Shown piece after piece: positions 15,360-23,709 of a stretch of DNA of 64,000 nt. Source of the stretch: Aeromicrobium sp. Root495. GTDB taxonomy: Bacteria; Actinomycetota; Actinomycetes; Propionibacteriales; Nocardioidaceae. Each line of letters begins with the position of its first letter. The first letter of the stretch is position 1. The notes below the pieces were generated by a model, which did not search any database, was not told where the DNA came from, and saw only the letters and a program-made list of their open reading frames with translations. The stretch covers positions 2,780,528 through 2,844,527 of the forward strand of contig NZ_LMFJ01000001.1 of the NCBI RefSeq assembly GCF_001426755.1, in the 5' to 3' direction. A program made the position numbers and the translations under genes.

Positions 15360-16870
15360 TGTCTACCGGGTGGGGCATCGCAGCGGTCACGCTCGTCAGC
15401 CTGGCCACGCTCACGATCGGCGCCCTGACCATGCGCGTCAGCCGCACCACGAGCGACTTCTACGTGGCGTCCCGGTCCGTGAGCCCGGTGCTCAACAGCT
15501 CGGCCATCGGAGGTGAGTACCTGTCTGCCGCGAGCTTCCTCGGCGTCGCCGGCCTCGTCCTCGCCAACGGTCCCGACATGCTCTGGTACCCCATCGGCTG
15601 GACCGCGGGATACCTCTTCCTCCTCGTGTTCGTGGCCGCTCCCCTGCGCCGCTCCGGGGCCTACACGGTGCCCGACTTCGCCCAGCTGCGGCTGCAGTCC
15701 GTCGCCGTCCGGAGAGCAGCCACCGTCCTCGTCGTGGCGGTGGGCTGGCTCTACCTGCTGCCCCAGTTCCAGGGCGCCGGACTCACCCTGGCCGTGGTCA
15801 CCGGCGCGGCACCGTGGGTGGGGTCGGTGCTGGTGGCGGTCATCGTCGTCGTGAACGTCGTGGCCGGCGGCATGCGTGGCATCACCTTCGTGCAGGCCTT
15901 CCAGTACTGGCTCAAGCTCTCGGCGCTGCTCGTCCCGGCGTTCTTCCTCCTGCTGGCCTGGCAGCGCGACGGTCGGCCGTCTCCCGTGGCCGACGCCGAC
16001 TGGCTCCTGCCCACGAGCGGCGGCGACGGCATGGCGCTCTACACGACCTACTCGCTCCTCGCCGCCACCTTCCTCGGCACGATGGGTCTGCCGCACGTGG
16101 TGGTCCGCTTCTACACCAACCCCGACGGTCATGCGGCCCGCCGCACCACCCTGCTCGTGCTCGGGCTCCTGGGCGGCTTCTACCTCCTGCCCACCCTCTA
16201 CGGCGTGCTCGGACGGATCTACGCGGGCGACCTCGTGGCCGGTCGGGCAGCCGACACGGTGGTCCTCGCGCTGCCCGGCCGGCTCTACGACGGCACGGCC
16301 GCCGACCTGCTCGGAGCCCTCGTCACCGCCGGCGCCTTCGCGGCGTTCCTGTCCACGTCGTGCGGAGTCACCATGGCCATCGCGGGCGTCATGGGTCAGT
16401 CCATCAACCGGTGGCCGCCGACGGCCCGTCGTGTCCCGCCCATCACGGCGCTGCGGGTCTCGGCCGCCGCCTGCGTGCTCGTCCCGCTCGGCCTCGCGCT
16501 CGGGTCAGAGTCGGTCTCGGTGGCCAGCTCCGTGGCCTTCGCGTTCGCCCTGGCCGCCTCGACGTTCTCGCCGCTGCTCGTCCTGGGCATCTGGTGGCGC
16601 GGACTCACGGCGGCCGGTGCGATGGCCGGGCTCGCCGGCGGCGGCGTGTGTGCCGTGGCCGGCTCGGTCGTCACGCTCGCCGCACACCCCGAGGGCTGGG
16701 CCGGCGCTCTCCTGGCCCAGCCCGCCGCGTGGTCCGCACCCGTCGGATTCGGCCTCATGATCGCGGTCTCGCTGCTCACCCGCGGCTCCGTCCCACCCGG
16801 CACGAGCCGCACCATGGTGCGCCTGCACACCCCCGAGCACCTCGACGTCGACCGCTCCCCCGCCCGCTGA
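15359..16870 (+). CDS. Second ActP-like sodium:solute symporter
   Basis: A 503-aa SSS transporter with about 13 spans. RTTSDFYVASRSVSPVLNSSAIGGEYLSAASFLGVAGL parallels the same region of ActP at 9219, and MGLPHVVVRFYTNPDGHAARRTT parallels the SSS signature. It is shorter and clearly diverged, so it may prefer a different monocarboxylate such as pyruvate or propionate. It closes the kinase-regulator-small protein-symporter operon and is the probable output of that two-component system. The downstream palindromic element at 16908-16961 may terminate it. Confidence 0.85.
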   Translation: MSTGWGIAAVTLVSLATLTIGALTMRVSRTTSDFYVASRSVSPVLNSSAIGGEYLSAASFLGVAGLVLANGPDMLWYPIGWTAGYLFLLVFVAAPLRRSGAYTVPDFAQLRLQSVAVRRAATVLVVAVGWLYLLPQFQGAGLTLAVVTGAAPWVGSVLVAVIVVVNVVAGGMRGITFVQAFQYWLKLSALLVPAFFLLLAWQRDGRPSPVADADWLLPTSGGDGMALYTTYSLLAATFLGTMGLPHVVVRFYTNPDGHAARRTTLLVLGLLGGFYLLPTLYGVLGRIYAGDLVAGRAADTVVLALPGRLYDGTAADLLGALVTAGAFAAFLSTSCGVTMAIAGVMGQSINRWPPTARRVPPITALRVSAAACVLVPLGLALGSESVSVASSVAFAFALAASTFSPLLVLGIWWRGLTAAGAMAGLAGGGVCAVAGSVVTLAAHPEGWAGALLAQPAAWSAPVGFGLMIAVSLLTRGSVPPGTSRTMVRLHTPEHLDVDRSPAR

Positions 16871-16907
16871 GCGGTGGATCTACCACCGAATGAGCCACCG
16901 CCCCTGC

Positions 16908-16961
16908 GGGCGGTGGATCTACCACCGTATGAGCGCTCATACGGTGGAGGAGTCACCGCCC
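16908..16961. repeat. Nested palindromic element, copy 1
   Basis: The core at 16922-16947 is a perfect 26-bp palindrome (CCACCGTATGAGC followed by its complement). It is enclosed by outer arms GGGCGGTG (16908-16915) and CACCGCCC (16954-16961). A partial GCGGTGGATCTACCACCG unit precedes it at 16871-16888. It sits between convergent genes and contains the stop codon of the minus-strand gene ending at 16953. A near-identical element is at 17995-18044. Confidence 0.8.
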
Positions 16962-17909
16962 GGGGCGGTGGCGGCGAGGGGCGAGGAAGAGCCGGTCCCA
17001 GCGCCGACCGAAGATCGGGGCCGGGCCGACGTATCCACGGTCGCGCATCACCCGGTGGACGTTGAGGACGTATGCCTTGGGCCAGCTGAGGTGCCGCGCG
17101 GTCGCCTGGACGTAGGCCCAGTCCGCGTCGCGGAAGCGGGCGTACCTGCCGATGTCGTGGTGGAACTGGCGCATGTCGAGAGCATGCTGTCGACCCTCGA
17201 TCTCCACGACCATCCTCAGGTCGGGCATGGCCAGGTCGCCGCAGCCCAGGAACTCGTGGTCCTCGTAGATGTCGAGGTTCGAAGCAGGCGGTGGGAGACC
17301 GGCGAACGTCAGGAAGATCCGTCCCTCGGACTCCAGCAGCGAACGGCTTCGCGGCTCCAGGTGCGGCAGGGCTCTCTCGACGGTGGCGATCCCCGGACGC
17401 CAGTCGTCCGTGATCACGAGGGTCCTGAGCCGCGCCAGGTCGAGATGCCGACGGTGCATCAGCCAGTCGCCGACCTTGATCACGTCGATCAGTCGCATCG
17501 TGGCTGCGACGCCCAGGAAGGCCGCCTCGATGCTGACACCGAGCTCGTCGTGCAGCGGCAGGACCTCGGTCCGGTGGAGCATGATCGTGTCGAAGGCGAG
17601 GTGCAGGTCCCGGCCGACCGTGAAGTGCAGCGGGAGCAGCGCCCCGATCTCCAGCCCCAGCTCGACGAAGCGGGTCTGGTGGCTCAGCACCGCGTCGGAC
17701 GGCAACGCGAGTCGTGCGGCGTGGATCCACTGGATCGAGGTGAGGGAGCGCGGTCCGAAGTCAGCCTCGGGGTGGACGTACACCTGCGGCAGGAGCTCGA
17801 CGAACCGACGGTGCTCGAGCATGCGGGACGACACTCCCAGCTGCACAGCCTCCGCACGGTGGAACGGTCGGCGGAGGAGCTGAGGAGGGAGAGGAGAAGG
17901 GCGACGCAT
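16953..17909 (-). CDS. AbiEi-like / Vsr-DUF559-like domain protein of unknown function
   Basis: A 318-aa protein. The N-terminal 70 residues (PFHRAEAVQLGVSSRMLEHRRFVELLPQVYV) resemble the winged-helix AbiEi-type domain found in many actinobacterial orphan proteins. The C-terminal part has ESEGRIFLTFAGLPPP, then GDLAMPDLRMVVEIEGRQHALD, a D-x(5)-E-x-E-G-x-x-H pattern like Vsr/DUF559 endonuclease folds. Such proteins occur in many copies in Nocardioidaceae without a proven role. No partner toxin is next to it. It lies between two copies of a palindromic element, with its stop codon inside one. Nuclease activity is inference. Confidence 0.7.
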   Translation of the reverse strand: MRRPSPLPPQLLRRPFHRAEAVQLGVSSRMLEHRRFVELLPQVYVHPEADFGPRSLTSIQWIHAARLALPSDAVLSHQTRFVELGLEIGALLPLHFTVGRDLHLAFDTIMLHRTEVLPLHDELGVSIEAAFLGVAATMRLIDVIKVGDWLMHRRHLDLARLRTLVITDDWRPGIATVERALPHLEPRSRSLLESEGRIFLTFAGLPPPASNLDIYEDHEFLGCGDLAMPDLRMVVEIEGRQHALDMRQFHHDIGRYARFRDADWAYVQATARHLSWPKAYVLNVHRVMRDRGYVGPAPIFGRRWDRLFLAPRRHRPGR

Positions 17910-17994
17910 CTTCCGACCTCAGCGTCAGACGGCCGAACGGGAAAGGGCCGATCGCTCGGCCTGTGCACGACCGACCGTCGTCCACAAGCGGCGG

Positions 17995-18044
17995 GCGGTG
18001 GATCCACCACCGTATGAGCGTTCATACGGTGGCAGATCCACCGC
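17995..18044. repeat. Nested palindromic element, copy 2
   Basis: Outer arms GCGGTGGATC (17995-18004) and GATCCACCGC (18035-18044) are perfectly complementary. The inner 26 bp at 18007-18032 match the core of copy 1 with one mismatched pair. A third GATCCACCGCCCGGGG arm follows at 18075-18090. It is downstream of the cyclase gene on the minus strand, so it may act as a terminator. Confidence 0.8.
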
Positions 18045-18089
18045 TCGACCCCGTCGCCTCGCTTTCGGTGGGAGATCCACCGCCCGGGG

Positions 18090-19406
18090 CTACGGGACCA
18101 TGGCCTCGATCTCGTAGGTGCGGATGGGGTGGTGGACGCCCTTGAGCTCCACCTCGCCCTTCTCCTCGTACGCGACGGCCTCGCGCACGAGCAGGAACGT
18201 CGGGTGGCTGACCAGCAGGCGGCCCGGCACGGCCAGCGTCTGGAGCCGGGCAGCCACGTTCACCGCACGACCGAGCGCCGCGTACTTCATCCGTCCCGAG
18301 GAGCCGAAGTTGCCCACGGTGACCACGCCGGTGTCGATGGCCATGCGCACGCGCATCTCGGCGTCGATGCCCGCGTTCATCCACTCGGCGTTCAACCGGC
18401 CCACCGACGCCTGCATGTCCAGAGCCATCCGGACCGCGCGCATCGCGTGGTCACGGTCGTTGGTGGTGCTCGGGGCGCCGAACAGGATGAGCACGGCGTC
18501 GCCGATGAGCTCGTCGATCGTGCCGTCGTACTTCTCGGCGATGAGCGTCATGGCGGTGAAGTAGTCGTTGAGGACGCGCGACAGCTCCTCCGGCTCCATG
18601 CGGTCGACCATCTCGGTGAAGCCGACGATGTCGGAGAAGAACACGGTGACCTTGCGACGCTCGTGGGCGGTGACGCTCTCGCCGCCGGCCACGACCGCGT
18701 CGACCACCTGGGACGGCACGTACCGGCGGATCATGGCGTGGCTGCGACGCAGCGTCTCGGCCTGCATGTCGAGCCGCCGTGCCTGGAGCTCGGCGGCCAG
18801 CACGACGGCCATCGTCATGGTGAAGGTGCCGATCACGAAGCCGGCGAGCGGCACGACAGCCGACGCCACCCACCAGCCGTTGGGGGACGCGCCGATGGCG
18901 TCGTGCCGCACGGCCGGCGCGTACTCGAGGACGTCGGAGAAGCGCAGCACCTCGGTCACCACGATGAGGACCGTCGACGTGCCGAGGGAGAACCAGCCGG
19001 CCCGCGGACCGAACACGACCCCGCACACGAAGGCCACGACCGGCACGAGCATGAGGTACGGCGTGCTCCACATCCCCAGCACGTGGACGAGGTGGACCAT
19101 GTAGCTGGAGTACAGCGCGAGGGCCACGTAGAGCACGGGCTTGCCAGGCCAGTGTCGAGCCGTGGCGATCCAGCTGATGACGAGTCCGAAGGCGACCACG
19201 CCGATGCCGTAGAGCAGCGACTCGTCGAGGACGGCCATCCGGACGACCCCGGACTCGCGGGTCGTCCACCAGATGACGAACGCCGCGGCCAGCTGCGCGG
19301 GCAGGAAGCCGCACATCATGACGGCGAGCTTGTACGGGACGTCGGTCTGGACGAAGGCGGCGAAGGCGTTGGCGAACTTGCCACGTGCCTGACGTGACGT
19401 GACCAT
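18090..19406 (-). CDS. Membrane-bound class III adenylate/guanylate cyclase
   Basis: A 438-aa protein with six predicted membrane spans in the first 200 residues, a short linker helix (AELQARRLDMQAETLRRSHAMIRRYVP) and a C-terminal class III cyclase domain. VTVFFSDIVGFTEMVDRM holds the first metal aspartate, and YDGTIDELIGDAVLILFGAP the second. The downstream MRVRMAIDTGVVTVGNFGSSGRMKYAALGRAVNVAARLQ is standard. It likely makes cAMP, which would feed the Crp regulator at 23710. ATG at 19406 is chosen because GAGGAGGTG lies about 7 bases upstream; six extra upstream codons are unsupported. Confidence 0.9.
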   Translation of the reverse strand: MVTSRQARGKFANAFAAFVQTDVPYKLAVMMCGFLPAQLAAAFVIWWTTRESGVVRMAVLDESLLYGIGVVAFGLVISWIATARHWPGKPVLYVALALYSSYMVHLVHVLGMWSTPYLMLVPVVAFVCGVVFGPRAGWFSLGTSTVLIVVTEVLRFSDVLEYAPAVRHDAIGASPNGWWVASAVVPLAGFVIGTFTMTMAVVLAAELQARRLDMQAETLRRSHAMIRRYVPSQVVDAVVAGGESVTAHERRKVTVFFSDIVGFTEMVDRMEPEELSRVLNDYFTAMTLIAEKYDGTIDELIGDAVLILFGAPSTTNDRDHAMRAVRMALDMQASVGRLNAEWMNAGIDAEMRVRMAIDTGVVTVGNFGSSGRMKYAALGRAVNVAARLQTLAVPGRLLVSHPTFLLVREAVAYEEKGEVELKGVHHPIRTYEIEAMVP

Positions 19407-19580
19407 GCAACACCTCCTCACCATCGGGCCCTGGGGCTTCGACTCATGCTAGTGGGAATGCATCGTCGCAGGTCAGGGCATGGTTGTGACGTTGTTCTCG
19501 TGCATCGGGGTCACCCGATTGACGGCAAGTCGACAGCCTCAGTTCAGGTACCTCTCACCTGCGCGGGTCACGGTGGAGCC

Positions 19581-19682
19581 ATGGACACCGACACCACACG
19601 CACCGACCTCGTCTTCTCGACGTCCGTGATCATGGGCGCCATCGCCACAGGGCTCATCCTGCGCCTGCTCGGCGCGGCCTGA
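19581..19682 (+). CDS. Possible 33-aa single-span membrane peptide
   Basis: The reading frame MDTDTTRTDLVFSTSVIMGA continues with IATGLILRLLGAA and stops at 19682. It has a short acidic N-terminus and one hydrophobic segment. GGTGGAG is only 2 bases before the ATG, which is too close for a good ribosome site, so translation is doubtful. It lies in the gap between the cyclase and the Holin-X gene. No known family was recognised. Confidence 0.3.
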   Translation: MDTDTTRTDLVFSTSVIMGAIATGLILRLLGAA

Positions 19683-19739
19683 CCTCCTCACGGCCGCCGC
19701 GTCCCGCCGCTCCCGTCGCGGGGGACCGTCGGTCACTTG

Positions 19740-19745
19740 TAGGCT
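19740..19745 (+). promoter_or_regulatory. Leaderless -10 hexamer TAGGCT for the Holin-X gene
   Basis: TAGGCT is followed by 7 bases to ATG 19753 (and 1 base to GTG 19747). The 7-base distance supports ATG 19753 as the start of a leaderless transcript. Confidence 0.5.
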
Positions 19746-19752
19746 CGTGATC

Positions 19753-20190
19753 ATGAGCAGCAGCGAGTCCACGACTCCCGCACCCGTCGCCGAGGAGCAG
19801 CCCACCGTCGGCAAGCTGGTCGCCGAGGTCAGCCGCGACATCTCCGCCCTCGTGCAGTCGGAGATCCGCCTGGCCAAGACCGAGCTCAAGGTGAGCGCCA
19901 CGGCCGGCGGGATCGGCGCCGCGCTGTTCCTGGTGGCCGGCTTCCTCGGGATCCTCATCACGATCCTGCTCTCGATCGCGTTCGCGTACTTCCTCACCAT
20001 GACCGGGCTGCACCCCGCCTGGTGCTTCCTGATCGTGTCGGGCGTCTACCTGCTGCTGATCGTGCTCCTCGTCCTCGTGGGCATCAAGAAGATCAAGAAG
20101 ATCCGCGCTCCCGAGAAGACCATCTCCACCGCCAAGGAGATCCCGGCCGCGCTCAAGGGCCAGAAGCCCGCGTCGCTCCCGCGTCGCTGA
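19753..20190 (+). CDS. Phage holin family / actinobacterial Holin-X membrane protein
   Basis: A 145-aa protein. An acidic N-terminal region is followed by TVGKLVAEVSRDISALVQSEIRLAKTELK, the amphipathic helix typical of Holin-X (DUF1469) proteins. Two membrane spans follow (IGAALFLVAGFLGILITILLSIAFAYFLT and PAWCFLIVSGVYLLLIVLLVLVGI), then a basic tail KKIKKIRAPEKT. Despite the family name these are chromosomal proteins common in actinobacteria and not evidence for a prophage. The start at 19753 fits the TAGGCT spacing. Confidence 0.85.
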   Translation: MSSSESTTPAPVAEEQPTVGKLVAEVSRDISALVQSEIRLAKTELKVSATAGGIGAALFLVAGFLGILITILLSIAFAYFLTMTGLHPAWCFLIVSGVYLLLIVLLVLVGIKKIKKIRAPEKTISTAKEIPAALKGQKPASLPRR

Positions 20191-20193
20191 GGC

Positions 20194-21030
20194 TCAGCGC
20201 CGTCGTCCCGCCACGGCTGCGACGACGGCGCCCAGGACCAGCAGGACGACGCCCGCGACCGCCGTGGTGGTCAGCCAGCCCTGCGCGCTGTCCTGGGTGA
20301 GCTGGACGAGTCTGTCCCGCACCGTCCGGGCCACCTCGCCGCCGGTCGCTGGCTCGTCGAGCGCCGCGTCGGCGACGGAGCCGAGCGCCGGCCACAGCAC
20401 GGCGGCGGAGAGCAGGAGGCCGACGCCGAGGCCCGCCACGGCGACGCCCCGTCGGCGGGCGAGTGCGACCGAGGCGAGCGCGGCGAGCAGCGCCACCAGC
20501 CCCCCGACGACGGCCGCCGTGGGGGCCTGCCGGGCCACCTCCAGCGCGGTGTCGTCCTCGACGGTCTCGAGCACCACCGGCACCGTGCTGGGTGCATTGA
20601 TCTGCACCGGCAGCGAGCCCGTGATCTTGTCGAGCACGTAGTCGGCCACCGGGGCGGCGTCGATGCTGAAGTAGCCGGGCCCGTCGGTCTGCTGGAACAG
20701 CGAGCGGTGCGTGCGGGCGATCGACTCGTCCCAGGCCTGCTGCCACCCAGGGTCCCCGGCCACCCGCTCGGCAGCCGCTCGCACGGCGGACCGCACGACC
20801 TCCTCCAGGCTCGCCGGCACCGAGACCGGCAGGGCAGCGTCGTCGACCAGGGCGGCAGTGACCTCGTCGATCACGGCATCGCGGACCTGCTCGTCCTGGA
20901 CGAGCGGACCGACGAGGGACACGAAGCCGTCCTCCGACGTGACGTGGGTGGCCGTCCACCCGGCGGGGAGCGCCACCACCACGGCGAGGACGGCCACGAC
21001 CCACGCCGCGAGCGAGGCGACGGAGCGCAT
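20194..21030 (-). CDS. Conserved membrane protein downstream of marP
   Basis: A 278-aa protein with one N-terminal span (residues 5-26, possibly a signal anchor), an extracytoplasmic domain of about 150 residues (SEDGFVSLVGPLVQDEQVRDAVIDEVTAAL ... GPGYFSIDAAPVADYVLDKI), and two or three C-terminal spans. It starts at ATG 21030, overlapping the marP stop by one base (TGATG). The domain resembles membrane proteins of unknown role common in actinobacteria. Context suggests an envelope function together with the protease. Confidence 0.7.
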   Translation of the reverse strand: MRSVASLAAWVVAVLAVVVALPAGWTATHVTSEDGFVSLVGPLVQDEQVRDAVIDEVTAALVDDAALPVSVPASLEEVVRSAVRAAAERVAGDPGWQQAWDESIARTHRSLFQQTDGPGYFSIDAAPVADYVLDKITGSLPVQINAPSTVPVVLETVEDDTALEVARQAPTAAVVGGLVALLAALASVALARRRGVAVAGLGVGLLLSAAVLWPALGSVADAALDEPATGGEVARTVRDRLVQLTQDSAQGWLTTTAVAGVVLLVLGAVVAAVAGRRR

Positions 21031-22202
21031 CAGGCGCACTCGCCCGTGTCGACGGCCGAGGAAGCGGTCCGGCCGCGCGCTGCGTCGTCCTGCACCTGCT
21101 CGGCGGTGACAGCGTAGCCGGTGGAGCCGTCGGCCACGGAGGCCGCGAAGATCACGCCGAGGACGTCGCCGTCGGGCGAGACGAGCGGTCCACCGGAGTT
21201 GCCTGAGCGCACCAGACCGCGGACCGCGAAGGTCTGCCGCAGCACCTGGCCACGGTCGTAGATGTCGGGGCTGCGCAGGGTGATGCGGTCGCGGATACGG
21301 GCCGCGCGGGCGTCGAAGGGGCCGTTCTCGGGGAAGCCGAGGATGGCCGCGTCGTCGCCGGCCGCACCGCCGGTGTCGAAGCTGAGCGGGTCCAGGCCCA
21401 GGCCTTCGACCGACAGCACCGCGATGTCGAGCTTGGGGTCGAACAGCACGACCCTGGCCCTGCGGCGCTCGCCCTCGACGGTGACGGTGGGCTCGCTCAC
21501 CCCGGCCACCACGTGGGCGTTGGTCATGACACGGTCCTGCGCGTAGACGAACCCCGAGCCCTCGATGCCGCGGTCGCACCGGGCCACGCCCAGGATCTTG
21601 ACCACGCTCTCGGAGGCGGTCCGGACCTCCGGGTCCTTGATGATGTCGTCGCTCGGCGGACCGACGGCGACGATCTTCTCGTCGGCGAACGGATCGATGT
21701 AGCGCGGGAAGAGGTTGGCGTCGAGGACCTTGTTGAACGTCCGCAGCGCCTGCGAGGCCTGCCCCGGCATGATCGAGTCGACCTTGCCCAGGATGGCGGA
21801 CGAGCGCGACTCCTTGGCGAGGTAGGGGATGGAGGTCCCGCTCACCGAGTAGCCGAGGGCCCACGACGCCACCAGGACCACGGCCATGCTGAGCGCAGCA
21901 CCACCGACGGCGTCGAGACGGCGCAGCGGAGCGGCCCGCAGCGCGCCACGCAGGTCGGAGCCGACGTACGTGCCGAGGGCCTGGCCGATCCCGGCTCCGG
22001 CCACGACGATGCCGAGCGCGAGGAGCGAGGTCGTGAGAGTCGGGTCGTCGTCGCCGAGGACCCGCGGCACGACGGCGATGCCGATGAGCCCTCCGACCAG
22101 CAGGCCGGCCGTGCCGATGAGGTTGACGACGAATCCCTGCACGTAGCCCGAGACCGCGTAGGCCAGCATGACCAGGACGATCAGGACGTCGAGGGAGCTC
22201 AT
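21030..22202 (-). CDS. marP: MarP-type membrane-anchored serine protease
   Basis: A 390-aa protein: four N-terminal membrane spans of the CvpA type (residues 1-120), then a periplasmic trypsin-like domain. The catalytic triad is visible as His230 (TNAHVVAG), Asp259 (DPKLDIAVL) and Ser336 (RSGNSGGPLV). Cys209, just before the domain, and Cys389, at the C-terminus, sit where the regulatory disulfide of M. tuberculosis MarP (Rv3671c) joins. MarP is needed for acid and oxidative stress survival there. The gene starts inside the NUDIX stop (ATGA), the same neighbour as in mycobacteria. Confidence 0.9.
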   Translation of the reverse strand: MSSLDVLIVLVMLAYAVSGYVQGFVVNLIGTAGLLVGGLIGIAVVPRVLGDDDPTLTTSLLALGIVVAGAGIGQALGTYVGSDLRGALRAAPLRRLDAVGGAALSMAVVLVASWALGYSVSGTSIPYLAKESRSSAILGKVDSIMPGQASQALRTFNKVLDANLFPRYIDPFADEKIVAVGPPSDDIIKDPEVRTASESVVKILGVARCDRGIEGSGFVYAQDRVMTNAHVVAGVSEPTVTVEGERRRARVVLFDPKLDIAVLSVEGLGLDPLSFDTGGAAGDDAAILGFPENGPFDARAARIRDRITLRSPDIYDRGQVLRQTFAVRGLVRSGNSGGPLVSPDGDVLGVIFAASVADGSTGYAVTAEQVQDDAARGRTASSAVDTGECA

Positions 22203-22843
22203 CCGAGCCCCGGCAACGGTCTCGTGACGGACTCGTCCCAGGGCTTCTCCCAGCCGACGGCCTCGAAGAGCCGCGAGATGACGCCTGCGGTGAAGCCCCA
22301 GAGCGGGACCTCGGTGCCCACCTCGAAGGCCGGTCCGCGCCAGCCCGAGGGATGCTCGACGCTGAACCGGTTGGCCGGCTCCACGAGGTTGCGGATCGGG
22401 TGGTGCAGGACGTGCCCGACCTCGGCGGCCGAGACGGGCTCGAGGGCGCGCGGCGCGGTCCAGTAGCCGAGCACCGGCGTGACGGCGAAGTTGCTGGGCG
22501 GCAGCCACAGCGTGGGCAGGGTCCCGAACACCTCCACCTCGGAGGGGTCGAGTCCCACCTCCTCCTGCGCCTCGCGCAGGGCCGTATCGACGGGGCCGTC
22601 GTCCTCGGGGTCGGTGGCGCCACCCGGGAACGAGATCTGGCCGGCATGGTTGCGCAACGTGGCGGCCCGCTCGGTGAGCAGGAGCTCAGGCCCGTCGGGA
22701 CCGTCCGCGAAGCAGATCAGGACGGCGGCCGGCCGAGCGTCGGCCGGCGGGTGCGGGAACCGCGGGGCCAGCTGCTCGGCCTGCACCGACGACGCCATCT
22801 CGGCGAGCGGCCGCAGCCACGGCGGCAGTCCGTCGAGGGTCAT
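22199..22843 (-). CDS. NUDIX hydrolase, CoA pyrophosphatase-like
   Basis: A 214-aa NUDIX protein. The box GGATDPEDDGPVDTALREAQEEVGL (about residues 74-98) fits G-x5-E-x7-R-E-x2-E-E-x-G-L. The preceding LLTERAATLRNHAGQISFPGG matches the NudL/CoAse motif L-L-T-x-R-x(3)-L-x(3)-x-G-x-V-x-F-P-G-G. It likely hydrolyses CoA or a related dinucleotide pyrophosphate. It is the homologue by position of Rv3672c, between nth and marP. ATGA overlap couples it to marP. Confidence 0.86.
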   Translation of the reverse strand: MTLDGLPPWLRPLAEMASSVQAEQLAPRFPHPPADARPAAVLICFADGPDGPELLLTERAATLRNHAGQISFPGGATDPEDDGPVDTALREAQEEVGLDPSEVEVFGTLPTLWLPPSNFAVTPVLGYWTAPRALEPVSAAEVGHVLHHPIRNLVEPANRFSVEHPSGWRGPAFEVGTEVPLWGFTAGVISRLFEAVGWEKPWDESVTRPLPGLG

Positions 22844-22877
22844 GAGGCGAATTCTTCCAGGGCTCTCCCAGACGTGC

Positions 22878-23609
22878 TCACGCGCGGCCCTGGGTGGTGA
22901 CCAGGGCGGCCGCCTCGACGGGGTCGGTGGGCCCCTCCCCGAAGCTCGGGCACCAGCGCGCCAGCGGGCACGCGCCGCACGCCGGCTTGCGGGCGTGGCA
23001 GCGTCGGCGGCCGTGCCAGATGAGGCGGTGGCTCAGCATCGTCCAGTCCTGGCGCGGGAACAGCGCGCCCACGGCGTGCTCGGTGCGGACCGGGTCCTTG
23101 GCCGTCGCGCCGTCGACCCACTCGAAGCGACGGACGAGCCGGGCGAAGTGCGTGTCGACCGTGAGGCCCGGGACGTCGAAGGCGTTGCCGAGCACGACGT
23201 TGGCGGTCTTGCGCCCCACGCCCGGGAGGGTCACCAGGTCCTCGAGCCGACCGGGCACCTCCCCGCCGAAGCCCTCCACGAGGGCGGCCGACAGCCCGAG
23301 GATGCTGTTGGTCTTGGCCCGGAAGAACCCCGTGGAGCGGATGATCTCCTCCACGTCGGCGCGGTCGGCGGCCGCGAGGGCCGTGGCATCGGGGTAGCGG
23401 CCGAAGAGGACCGGCGTCACGGCGTTGACGCGGCGGTCGGTGGTCTGCGCCGACATCACCGTGGCGACCAGCAGCTCGAACGGACTCGTGAAGTCGAGCT
23501 CGCACCCGGCCTCCGGATAGGTCTCCGCGAGCACGCGATGCATCTTCCGTGCGCGCCTCACGAGGGTCGTCTCGGGGCGCTGCGACAGGGATTTTCCGCT
23601 TTCCGGCAC
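22878..23609 (-). CDS. nth: Endonuclease III
   Basis: A 243-aa DNA glycosylase/AP lyase of base excision repair. The helix-hairpin-helix [20 protein letters not shown] is followed by [12 protein letters not shown], the catalytic Asp region, and the [4Fe-4S] cluster loop C-x6-C-x2-C-x5-C is [17 protein letters not shown] near the C-terminus. The catalytic Lys is in the GRKTA hairpin. A 20-residue basic N-terminal extension is present. GTG 23609 has TAGGGT 6 bases upstream. It is divergent from crp as in M. tuberculosis. Confidence 0.95.
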   Translation of the reverse strand: MPESGKSLSQRPETTLVRRARKMHRVLAETYPEAGCELDFTSPFELLVATVMSAQTTDRRVNAVTPVLFGRYPDATALAAADRADVEEIIRSTGFFRAKTNSILGLSAALVEGFGGEVPGRLEDLVTLPGVGRKTANVVLGNAFDVPGLTVDTHFARLVRRFEWVDGATAKDPVRTEHAVGALFPRQDWTMLSHRLIWHGRRRCHARKPACGACPLARWCPSFGEGPTDPVEAAALVTTQGRA

Positions 23610-23615
23610 GCTCCG

Positions 23616-23621
23616 ACCCTA
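23616..23621 (-). promoter_or_regulatory. Leaderless -10 hexamer TAGGGT for nth
   Basis: TAGGGT on the minus strand ends 6 bases before the GTG at 23609, with no ribosome-binding site. This supports GTG 23609 as the start codon. Confidence 0.48.
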
Positions 23622-23644
23622 CGTGTCGCGCGCCGGATAGCCCG

Positions 23645-23681
23645 ACAGTGTGGAAAAGTGGGTCGCCGTAGGCAACACTGT
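23645..23681. promoter_or_regulatory. Inverted repeat in the nth-crp divergent region
   Basis: ACAGTGT (23645-23651) and ACACTGT (23675-23681) are complementary arms 23 bases apart, flanking a TAGGCA hexamer at 23669. Position between nth and crp suggests a regulator site, possibly autoregulation by Crp, but neither arm is a full Crp half-site pair. Confidence 0.3.
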
Positions 23682-23709
23682 GAGCGACGCAACAGAGACA
23701 AGGACCAAC

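Noticed and set aside
16953..17909. Complete type IV toxin-antitoxin (AbiE) system
   Set aside because: Only the AbiEi-like part is present and no AbiEii nucleotidyltransferase gene is adjacent.
19753..20190. Prophage remnant because of the phage holin family match
   Set aside because: Holin-X proteins are ordinary chromosomal membrane proteins in actinobacteria and no other phage gene is present.
20194..22647. An 817-codon frame spanning the marP and NUDIX region on the minus strand
   Set aside because: Only its last 278 codons form a real gene (start at 21030); the rest is an Arg/Pro/Ser-rich shadow of marP and NUDIX in another frame.
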